From NCBI GenBank assembly GCA_002424865.1, contig DILC01000088.1, positions 30,968-47,910 of the forward strand: a stretch of 16,943 bases of DNA, read 5' to 3'. The translations under genes were made by a program, and so were the position numbers. A model generated the notes under the pieces. It ran no database searches, was not told where the DNA came from, and saw only the letters and a program-made list of their open reading frames with translations. Positions 8,294 to 14,711 of this stretch are shown in pieces (position 1 is the stretch's first letter; each line of letters starts with the position of its first letter). This stretch comes from Rhodocyclaceae bacterium UBA5602 (GTDB taxonomy: Bacteria; Pseudomonadota; Gammaproteobacteria; Burkholderiales; Rhodocyclaceae).

Positions 8294-8647
8294 AGCCTGG
8301 CGATTATACGTGGCTTGGCCGAGCGGCTCAGCGCTTGGCGTGGGCACCGCGCAGCCGGCAAGCAAATGGGCATGCTAAATTCCTTGGCTGCCCTCTAACG
8401 CACAGAGTTCCGATGAGCCGCCCCGAATCATGAAATCCATCCACTGCGTTGCACTAACGCCACTAACGCTCATGGCAGGTCAATGCGACCCGCTGATGAT
8501 GAAGCGCGCAAAAGGCCGCATCAAGGCCCGCCGCCCGCCCATCCTTCCCTCGCGGCAAGGCTGCTATCCGGCGCGCTGCGCCCGGTGATGGCACAGCGCT
8601 TGCCCAAGCCGTTCACGTCATGAATTTAGCCGCTATTCACCCACCCC
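8294..8647. other. 354-bp divergent intergenic region (waaC / capD) filled largely by repeat C
   Basis: Most of this region is the longest copy of repeat family C (8407-8620). It must hold promoters for both divergent genes, but I could not pick convincing -35/-10 pairs. A 52-codon frame (8430-8588) starts within the repeat but has no ribosome site and is not supported as a gene. Confidence 0.6.
8407..8620 (+). repeat. Dispersed repeat family C, longest copy
   Basis: Positions 8407-8457 match copy 1 (4270-4320) at 47 of 51 bases. The far end, 8574-8620 (GCTGCGCCCGGTGATGGC then GCGCTTGCC and GTTCACG), resembles the corresponding end of the inverted copy at 16317-16399. The copy in front of comM therefore looks like the same element with its middle missing. 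The outer boundaries are estimates from pairwise comparison. Confidence 0.65.
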
Positions 8648-10579
8648 ATGCCTAAAAACCAGAACGCCCAACCCGAATCATCCACCCCAGCACGCTCCGC
8701 ACACTCACCGCAAGGCGGCAATCGGCTCATGCAGGCGCGCGTGTTCCTGGTTGCCTGGTTTGATTTGACGACAGTCAGCCTGGCTTGGGTACTCGCCTTT
8801 GCCCTGCGGCATAACTTTGCCATGCCGCAGAATTTTCCCAGCCTGTTAATGGCCACCTTGCCTTGGGTGGTGTTGGTGCATGCCATCGCCTTTTACCGCT
8901 TCGGCCTGTATCGCGGCATGTGGCGTTTTGCCAGCCTGCCCGACCTGCGGCGGATTTTGCTGGCCGTGGGCTTGGCCGCGCTGGTGGTGCCGCCGCTGTT
9001 ATTCATGGTGCAAAGGCTCATTGATGTGCCGCGCTCGGTGCTGATTCTGCATCCTATTTTGCTGGTGTTGATGATGGGCGGCGCGCGCTTTGCCTATCGC
9101 TCCTGGAAAGATGGGCACTTGCTCAGCGTAAGCGAAATTGGCAAAGAGCCCTTGCTGATCCTGGGTGCCGGCACAGCAGGCGCGGACTTGCTGCGTGCCC
9201 TGCACAGCAACCGTACCTGGCGCGTGGTGGGATTTCTGGATGACGACCAAAGCAAGATCGGCCGCCGCATTAACGAAGTCGCGGTATTGGGTGCGCTGGA
9301 CGGGATTGCCAACATTGCCGCCACCCGGCAAGTCAAAAATGTCGTCATCGCCATGCCGCAAGCTGCGGCCACCGTGCGTCGGCGTGCGGCTGAACTGGCC
9401 TCGGCGGCCGGGCTCACGGTACTTACCGTGCCAGCCATGGACGATTTGCTGTCCGGCAAATTGAGCATTTCGCAACTGCATCGCGTCTCGCTCGAAGACT
9501 TGCTGGGCCGTGACCCGGTTGCGCTGGATGAGGCGGGCTTGCGCGAATGGCTGCAGCAAAAAACCGTGCTCGTCACCGGCGCTGGCGGTTCTATTGGTAG
9601 CGAGCTGTGCCGTCAAATTGCGCGCTTTGCCCCGCACCAGCTGATTTTTGTCGATCAGTCGGAATTCGCCTTGTATCAAATGGCGCAAGAATTTTCCGCC
9701 GCCTACGTTGCCCCAACCCAAGGCATGCACTATGTGATTGGCGACGTGAAAGATGCCGCACGGCTGTTTGAGATTTTCATGCAGCATCGGCCGCAGATTG
9801 TTTTTCATGCCGCCGCCTACAAACATGTGCCATTGATGGAAAACACCAATGCCTGGCAAGCGGTGCGCAACAATGTGCTCGGCACATTGAACGCCGCGCG
9901 TGCTGCCATCCAGTGCGGGGCGAGCGAATTCGTGCTGGTCTCAACCGATAAAGCGGTAAATCCGACCAACGTCATGGGGGCAAGCAAACGCCTGGCGGAG
10001 CGCGCTTGCCAGGCGTTGCAAACCAGTGCATCCACGCGCTTTGTGGCGGTGCGCTTTGGCAATGTCCTGGGCTCGTCGGGCAGTGTGATTCCGCTCTTTC
10101 GCGAGCAAATTGCCCGTGGCGGGCCGATCACCGTCACCCACCCGGACATCATCCGCTACTTCATGCTCATCCCGGAGGCGGCACAACTGGTGTTGCAAGC
10201 AGGGCTCTTTGCCAGCAGTGAGCCGACAGGCGGCAAGATTTTTGTGCTGGACATGGGCGAGCCGGTCAAGATTGTCGATCTGGCGCGCGACATGATCCGC
10301 CTCTCCGGCCTGGATGAGCAAGCCATCCAAATAGAATTTACCGGCCTGCGCCCCGGCGAAAAACTGTTTGAAGAACTGCTGGCGGATAATGAATCCACGC
10401 TACCCACACCGCACCCCAAGCTGCGCATTGCCCAAGCCTGTCCTGCGCCTGACGAAAAATGGCTGGCCGCGCTGGATGCCTGGCTTGCCAGCAGCGCACG
10501 CGAAGAAAAAGAAGTGAAGCGGGATCTCGCCTTATGGGTGGAGGAATATCACCCGCAGCACAGCCAGGCGGCTGGCTAA
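8648..10579 (+). CDS. Membrane-bound nucleotide-sugar 4,6-dehydratase, WbpM/CapD family
   Basis: A 643-residue polysaccharide biosynthesis protein of the large FlaA1/WbpM/CapD group, which converts UDP-GlcNAc-type sugars to 4-keto-6-deoxy intermediates for O-antigen or capsule. Four membrane helices lie at about 30-53, 64-84, 101-121 and 129-148. A first Rossmann-type domain follows (ILGAGTAGAD, 171-180), then an extended SDR domain with the NAD motif TGAGGSIGSE (310-319). The catalytic segment STDKAVNPTNVMGASK (432-447) has Met443 and Lys447 where typical SDRs have Tyr and Lys; this SMK version is known for WbpM-type enzymes. ATG 8648 has no strong ribosome site; Met28 (8729) is a possible alternative start that would still keep the helices. 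It is divergent from waaC and probably serves the same cell-surface glycolipid. The exact sugar cannot be told. Confidence 0.92.
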   Translation: MPKNQNAQPESSTPARSAHSPQGGNRLMQARVFLVAWFDLTTVSLAWVLAFALRHNFAMPQNFPSLLMATLPWVVLVHAIAFYRFGLYRGMWRFASLPDLRRILLAVGLAALVVPPLLFMVQRLIDVPRSVLILHPILLVLMMGGARFAYRSWKDGHLLSVSEIGKEPLLILGAGTAGADLLRALHSNRTWRVVGFLDDDQSKIGRRINEVAVLGALDGIANIAATRQVKNVVIAMPQAAATVRRRAAELASAAGLTVLTVPAMDDLLSGKLSISQLHRVSLEDLLGRDPVALDEAGLREWLQQKTVLVTGAGGSIGSELCRQIARFAPHQLIFVDQSEFALYQMAQEFSAAYVAPTQGMHYVIGDVKDAARLFEIFMQHRPQIVFHAAAYKHVPLMENTNAWQAVRNNVLGTLNAARAAIQCGASEFVLVSTDKAVNPTNVMGASKRLAERACQALQTSASTRFVAVRFGNVLGSSGSVIPLFREQIARGGPITVTHPDIIRYFMLIPEAAQLVLQAGLFASSEPTGGKIFVLDMGEPVKIVDLARDMIRLSGLDEQAIQIEFTGLRPGEKLFEELLADNESTLPTPHPKLRIAQACPAPDEKWLAALDAWLASSAREEKEVKRDLALWVEEYHPQHSQAAG

Positions 10580-10647
10580 GCTGGCGTCCTGCTGCGCAGA
10601 AGAAAATCATCAGGCGCTACGCCAGGCAGAAACACACCCACCCAAGC

Positions 10648-10678
10648 ATCGCGCCGTTTTGCCAAAACCGACTTTTTT
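10648..10678 (+). repeat. Degenerate copy of repeat family E downstream of capD
   Basis: ATCGCGCCGTTTTGCCA followed by CCGACTTTTTT aligns with the plus-strand form of the asmA copy (13326-13353) at 24 of 28 positions, with a 2-base insertion. A weak stem (TTTT/AAAA plus a few GC pairs) followed by six T means it could also act as a weak terminator for capD. This copy is intergenic, unlike the other three. Confidence 0.5.
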
Positions 10679-10687
10679 ACAGTGGGC

Positions 10688-10866
10688 GATTGATCCGGCC
10701 AGAAGATGTTGGAGACCCGTTCGTCCTGCGCAAAGCCAAGGGAACCTCAACCTTGTAGGCGCGCGATTCATTGGCCGACGAAAACACAGCGACATCAGCT
10801 GGTTGATCCGCTGCGGTGACATCCCAAGCCCGTTTAGTCCGCAAACATATTCTGGCCGGATCAATC
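10688..10866. repeat. 179-bp element with 23-bp inverted ends, containing a REP-like repeat
   Basis: Left end 10688-10710 (GATTGATCCGGCCAGAA then ATGTT) is the reverse complement of right end 10844-10866 at 22 of 23 positions. Between them, 10689-10768 read on the minus strand matches 14582-14661 at 67 of 80 positions without gaps, so part of it is a copy of the REP-like family. No open frame of note lies inside. The right end stops 2 bp before the stop codon of the carbonic anhydrase gene. It looks like a small non-autonomous element (REPIN/BIME or MITE type) sitting between convergent genes. Confidence 0.7.
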
Positions 10867-10868
10867 AA

Positions 10869-11537
10869 TCAGGCACCGTACTTCCGTTGCAGTGCCGCTA
10901 ACGATTGCGCGGCCAGCGCCTCCACCTCGTCGGCGGCAGACACGATGAAACCAGTATCGCGCAACAAGCCATCGCTCAGGCCGTAAATCCAGCCATGCAC
11001 GGTGAGCGCCTGCCCGCGCGTCCAGCTATCGCGTACCATCGTGGTCCGCGCCACATTGACGGCTTGCTCCAGTACATTCAATTCGCACAAGCATGCCCAG
11101 CGCAGGTTCTCATCGGCAATGCCCTCCAGCAAGACCTGATATTTGTCGCGCACATCCTGAATATGCCGCAACCAATTGTCGGCCAAGCCCACACGCGCAT
11201 TAGTCAAGGCCGCACGCACGCCGCCGCAACCAAAGTGCCCGACCACCATGATGTGGCGCACGCGCAGCACGTCAATGGCAAACTGGATGACCGAGAGGCA
11301 ATTCAAGTCGGTATGCACCACCACATTGGCAATGTTCCGATGCACAAACACCTCCCCCGGCAAAAGGCCCGTGATCTCGTTGGCCGGTACACGCGAATCC
11401 GAGCAACCTATCCATAAGTACTCAGGGGCTTGCAACTTGGCCAGCTTGTCGAAAAATGCCGGATCCTCAGCGCATACGCGGTCAGCCCAGGCGCGATTGG
11501 CCGCAAAAATCCTGTCCATTTTTTGCTCACTATTCAT
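10869..11537 (-). CDS. can: Beta-class carbonic anhydrase
   Basis: A 222-residue cytoplasmic zinc enzyme interconverting CO2 and bicarbonate, supplying bicarbonate to biosynthetic carboxylases. The zinc ligands and catalytic dyad are present: Cys45-x-Asp47-x-Arg49 in CSDSR, then His101 and Cys104 in GHFGCGG. The surrounding LQAPEYLWIGCSDSRVPAN, GEVFVHRNIANVV and LTVHGWIYGL blocks match E. coli Can, as does the length. ATG 11537 overlaps the asmA stop in an ATGA arrangement, so translation is probably coupled to asmA. An internal ATG (Met7, MDRIF) is a possible alternative. The coupling to an envelope protein gene is not explained by function. The reading frame ends beside the inverted-repeat element. 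Confidence 0.95.
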   Translation of the reverse strand: MNSEQKMDRIFAANRAWADRVCAEDPAFFDKLAKLQAPEYLWIGCSDSRVPANEITGLLPGEVFVHRNIANVVVHTDLNCLSVIQFAIDVLRVRHIMVVGHFGCGGVRAALTNARVGLADNWLRHIQDVRDKYQVLLEGIADENLRWACLCELNVLEQAVNVARTTMVRDSWTRGQALTVHGWIYGLSDGLLRDTGFIVSAADEVEALAAQSLAALQRKYGA

Positions 11538-13774
11538 CGGCCCAACAGTCCTTTTAGTTTTTCCTGCAATTGATCATTGAGTTTTTGCTTTATTTCCTGC
11601 TTTTTTTCTTCCACGCGGGCTTGCGTTTTTTCCTTGAGCAGACCGCCCACCGCTTGGGCAAATTCAATCTTCCAGATGATTTTATCCAGGGGTCCTGTCA
11701 CGCGCACTGGCACTGTCACGCCGGCCACTTGATCAACCGCCCGGCCATCCTGGCCGCTGCTGGTATTGACCACGCGGGCTTTGGCCAGGTAGTTGATTCG
11801 ATTCAAGCCAATATCAATATCGCCCTCACCCGTGATGCGCAAGAAGGGCGATAAAACCGATAAATCATTGTTATGCGCAATCCCATTGTTGAGGCGAAAA
11901 GAAGCCGTCAGGGCAGAAAAATCCGTTTTCTCCTCCTTGCGTGAAGCCTGTATTACGTCTGGTGCAGCACCCCGTGCAAGCGCTAACCCGCTCTTCACGT
12001 CACGCAGGCTTTGCGCCAGGTTAATGCCCTTGACTGAGCCATCGCGCAAGTCCACGGACGCTGATCCCGCCAGCGACTTTTTCAGCGCATCCACGCTTAC
12101 GCCACGCCCGGTGACATCAAGCATCACGCTGCCCGTACCAACGAGTAAATCCTTATTGGCCAAATCCATCAGCAAGGGATGCACCCGCACCCCGGCCAGG
12201 CTTTGTTTCAGGGCGATGCTATTGTCTTGCGCATTCACCGCCAAACTGCCATTCATCGTGCCGCCATACAGATTCGCCTGTAATGGCGCGACCAGCAAGC
12301 GGCCATTGGCGGCTTTCAAGCTGGCCTGGAACTGCGCGAACTTGAGATGGTTAACTTGCAGCGAGGCAATCTGCACCCCGCCTTGCAGGTTCACGCCGCG
12401 CAAGGCTGAAAAATCCAATGGCGCGTCCAATCGCCCACTTTTAGCGGGTGCGCCTTCAGCCTTGTCACCTGCACTGGCCACCGCGGACTTGGGCGGAAAG
12501 TATTTATCCACGTTCAAGCGGTCAGCCCGTACGTTAAAACGCAAAGCCAAGGGAGAAAATTGCATCGCTTGCGCATCCAGAAAAATTTTCGCCCCATCCA
12601 GTTGCGTCGCTACCGCGACAGCGGCATTTTTCTTTTTCCAGTTCAACTGGGCGCGCCCGTTGATTGGCAAGTCGACTTTCTTCATCGGCATGCCAGGGCT
12701 GCTCATGGCGAGCGTGCCGGTCATTTTGGGCAGGATAAAAATTTGCTCGGTGAGATTCGCGCTCACCGGCGAAACAAGATTCACCTTGAGCCCGCTCGCG
12801 GTGGCCTGACTGGTTGAATCCGCATCCAACGCCATGCGCGCAATAGCCATCTGGCTCAAGGTGCCCGTCAAGCCAGAGAGCGTCATCCTGGCTGTCGTCT
12901 GCCTCTCGCTGCCAGTCAATCGCAAGGCGAGTTGCATCGTCCCGCCCGCCACGCGGCTGGGGGTGAGATTCAATTGCGGCGCAATGAGATCAAGCGCGAA
13001 GCGTTGATCATTCAACCGCCCCTGGGTGCGCAAGGTCAGCTGATCCACAGCCAGCGCCTGCCTGCCCGCATCTGCCGCAACATGCTGAGCTGCCATGCTC
13101 ACATCATTCAACTGGGTAACGCCACCGGTTTTTTCATCCCGCTGGGTGAATTGTTTATTCTTGAACACAACAGCATCCAGCAGCAGCGTTTGCCGCTGCA
13201 TATCCAGGGCCACGGGACCCGCCGCCAGGTCCAGCCCGGAGATGCTGAGCGAGCGGCCCGTTTGCTCATCCCGCCAGGCCACATCGGCGTCAGTGAGCGC
13301 CATGTCGGCAACTTTCAAGATGCGGATCGCCGTCTTGCCAGCGCCGACTTTTTCATCTTTAGCGGCCTCCTGGCGCCCGAGCCGGCTCAAGTCGTCCGTA
13401 TTCAATGTGCCATCCTGGCGCTTCACCACCGTCACCCGCAAGCCATCCGCCGCAATGCCATTGACCACCACTTGCCTGGCCAGCAAGGGCATCACGGCCA
13501 CTGACACGCGTGCAGAACCCAAGGACAAAAATTCACGCGGGCTGTCCGCTTCAGACAAGGTCGTCTTGCCCAGCACCACGCCTACATTCGGCCACAGCGA
13601 TAGCTGCAGCGGGCCGTTGATGACTAACTCGCGCTGTGTTTTGGCTTTTACCTGGCGCATCATTTCCGCCTTGATTTTCTCGCCATCAAAGAGGATGTAC
13701 AGCCCCAAGGCGGCAAGCAGCAAAAGCGCCAGCCCTGTTCCTGCCAGCAGACCTAACGGACGTATGAGTTTCAT
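11534..13774 (-). CDS. AsmA family envelope protein
   Basis: A 746-residue AsmA-type protein: one N-terminal membrane helix (residues about 7-28) and a long periplasmic part rich in short beta-strands. AsmA-like proteins belong to the repeating beta-groove superfamily implicated in lipid transport between membranes and in outer-membrane homeostasis. Recognisable: INGPLQLSLWPNVGVVLG near the N-terminus (AsmA start domain), and near the C-terminus LRDGSVKGINLAQSLRDVKSG and FRLNNGIAHNNDLSVLSPFLRITGEGDIDI, the conserved AsmA block, ending in a Lys/Glu/Gln-rich helix. ATG 13774 is chosen because it precedes the membrane helix and has AGGGA 6-7 bases upstream; the longer frame to 13927 would overlap the divergent gene. 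Repeat E encodes residues 142-150 (KVGAGKTAI) in a low-conservation linker. It is probably cotranscribed with can. Confidence 0.9.
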   Translation of the reverse strand: MKLIRPLGLLAGTGLALLLLAALGLYILFDGEKIKAEMMRQVKAKTQRELVINGPLQLSLWPNVGVVLGKTTLSEADSPREFLSLGSARVSVAVMPLLARQVVVNGIAADGLRVTVVKRQDGTLNTDDLSRLGRQEAAKDEKVGAGKTAIRILKVADMALTDADVAWRDEQTGRSLSISGLDLAAGPVALDMQRQTLLLDAVVFKNKQFTQRDEKTGGVTQLNDVSMAAQHVAADAGRQALAVDQLTLRTQGRLNDQRFALDLIAPQLNLTPSRVAGGTMQLALRLTGSERQTTARMTLSGLTGTLSQMAIARMALDADSTSQATASGLKVNLVSPVSANLTEQIFILPKMTGTLAMSSPGMPMKKVDLPINGRAQLNWKKKNAAVAVATQLDGAKIFLDAQAMQFSPLALRFNVRADRLNVDKYFPPKSAVASAGDKAEGAPAKSGRLDAPLDFSALRGVNLQGGVQIASLQVNHLKFAQFQASLKAANGRLLVAPLQANLYGGTMNGSLAVNAQDNSIALKQSLAGVRVHPLLMDLANKDLLVGTGSVMLDVTGRGVSVDALKKSLAGSASVDLRDGSVKGINLAQSLRDVKSGLALARGAAPDVIQASRKEEKTDFSALTASFRLNNGIAHNNDLSVLSPFLRITGEGDIDIGLNRINYLAKARVVNTSSGQDGRAVDQVAGVTVPVRVTGPLDKIIWKIEFAQAVGGLLKEKTQARVEEKKQEIKQKLNDQLQEKLKGLLGR
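13326..13353 (-). repeat. Dispersed repeat family E, copy in asmA
   Basis: On the minus strand the block reads AAAAAGTCGGCGCTGGCA and continues AGACGGCGAT, differing from the waaA copy at one base. It is translated as KVGAGKTAI in a linker between a conserved AsmA N-terminal block and the ILKVADMALTDADVAW segment. The flanks of the two copies are unrelated, which sets the borders. Confidence 0.8.
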
Positions 13775-13835
13775 GCGGTTCCCTATCAAAACAAAACACG
13801 TTAAGCTTGGCCACCCAACCGTGAGGAGCCACCCC
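13775..13835. promoter_or_regulatory. 61-bp shared upstream region of asmA and the exported-protein gene
   Basis: The two divergent genes are separated by only 61 bp, so their promoters must overlap here or lie inside the neighbouring coding sequence. The ribosome sites are visible (AGGGA for asmA on the minus strand, GAGGAG at 13823-13828 for the plus-strand gene). No convincing -35/-10 pair was identified. Confidence 0.4.
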
Positions 13836-14462
13836 ATGCAAGCCATGATCAAGCCCAAGTTTAGCCTGCCTGCATTTGGCCAGGCAGTTTGCACCGCCCG
13901 CGCGCTATCGTTCGCCGGTGCTGTCACGCTCAGTCTCGCCGCATCCGGCGCTCACGCGGCCACAGGCAGCATAGGCGGAATCAGCATCGAACCCAGCCCG
14001 GCCAAAGTCGGGCAACCGGTCCATATCACCGTCAGCGCAGAAGGCGAAGCGCCGAATCGTTGCGGGCTATCGGTTGAATTTGGCGATGGTCATGCGCAAA
14101 AAATAAAAATCAATGACAAAGAGGCCAAGTTTCCCCTCACCCTCACCACCAGCTACGCTAACCCAGGCACTTACACCATCAAGGCAGAAGGCAAAAAAAT
14201 CACCACCCATTTCCATTGCATGGGCGAAGCGACCGCAACGCTAGTCGTTGAAGGCACGGCGAAAAAAGCAGCGCCTGCTTGTCCGCCGGGATACAGCTTA
14301 AGCGGCAAGCCCGATCGCCTCGGCGCTTTCCGCTGCAAGGCAGGCAAAGGCGCCAAAGCCACGAATCTTGCCGAGACGCCGTTGAATTGCCCCAGTCCGC
14401 TAGAGGCCTATCAAACCCAAACCACCGTTGGCTGCCATGCGGTTAAAGCACCAAAAAAGTAA
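13836..14462 (+). CDS. Exported cysteine-rich protein of unknown function with PKD/Ig-like segment
   Basis: A 208-residue protein I do not recognise. Residues 1-41 form a signal peptide with a long N-region, hydrophobic core (LSFAGAVTLSLAAS) and AHA cleavage site. Residues 47-139 look like one PKD/Ig-like beta-sandwich: ISIEPSPAKVGQPVHITVSA, then VEFGDGHAQ, then SYANPGTYTIKAEGK, the usual order for such a fold. The mature protein has six cysteines (76, 128, 149, 167, 185, 200), enough for three disulfides. The tail contains two small similar modules, CPPGY...GAFRCKA and CPSPL...TVGCHA. The C-terminus is Lys-rich. ATG 13836 is chosen for its GAGGAG site and the signal peptide; the frame is open much further upstream but that part is antisense to asmA. 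It may be periplasmic or secreted; no enzyme motif is seen. Confidence 0.85.
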   Translation: MQAMIKPKFSLPAFGQAVCTARALSFAGAVTLSLAASGAHAATGSIGGISIEPSPAKVGQPVHITVSAEGEAPNRCGLSVEFGDGHAQKIKINDKEAKFPLTLTTSYANPGTYTIKAEGKKITTHFHCMGEATATLVVEGTAKKAAPACPPGYSLSGKPDRLGAFRCKAGKGAKATNLAETPLNCPSPLEAYQTQTTVGCHAVKAPKK

Positions 14463-14483
14463 TTGAGGCAACGCAAAAATAAT

Positions 14484-14528
14484 TTAACGTGAAACACCTG
14501 GGCCAAGCGCGCTATGCCATAACCGGGC
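14484..14528 (+). repeat. Dispersed repeat family D, copy 1 (45 bp)
   Basis: Begins TTAACGTGAAACAC and ends ATAACCGGGC. It matches 16715-16759 at 40 of 45 positions without gaps. It starts 21 bp after the stop of the exported-protein gene, in the convergent gap before comM. Confidence 0.75.
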
Positions 14529-14573
14529 TAAGCGCGCCGCAAAATGCCTGGGCGTGATTGCCATCCGCCGATC

Positions 14574-14661
14574 GCGCGATGAATCGCGCTCCTACAGGGT
14601 TGAGGTTCGCTTGGCTTTGCACGGGGCGAACGGACATCAACCCTATTCTGGCCGGATCAAT
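14574..14661 (+). repeat. REP-like repeat with terminal hairpin
   Basis: Opens with GCGCGATGAATCGCGC (14574-14589), a 7-bp stem with a 2-base loop, followed by TCCTACAGGG. This layout resembles the REP sequences of Pseudomonas and relatives. It continues through GGTTGAGGTTCGCTTGGC to TTCTGGCCGGATCAAT. Positions 14582-14661 match the minus strand of 10689-10768 at 67 of 80 bases. It is intergenic between convergent genes, a typical REP site, and could stabilise 3' ends. Confidence 0.7.
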
Positions 14662-14711
14662 AATTCAGAAACAATCCGCCTGACTGGAGACGCAAGGCAA
14701 GCCTGCCTCCC

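Noticed and set aside
8430..8588. 52-codon ORF starting MKSIHCVAL within repeat C
   Set aside because: The homologous frame in the 4270 copy ends after 13 codons and the comM-side copy is frameshifted, there is no ribosome site, and the composition is unremarkable. It is explained by the repeat.
13095..13835. Extension of the exported-protein reading frame far upstream of 13836
   Set aside because: This part is antisense to asmA, lacks domain features, and a clear ribosome site plus signal peptide support the start at 13836.
13775..13927. 51-residue N-terminal extension of the AsmA protein
   Set aside because: It overlaps the divergent exported-protein gene and its signal peptide region; the ATG at 13774 starts directly before the membrane anchor and has a ribosome site.
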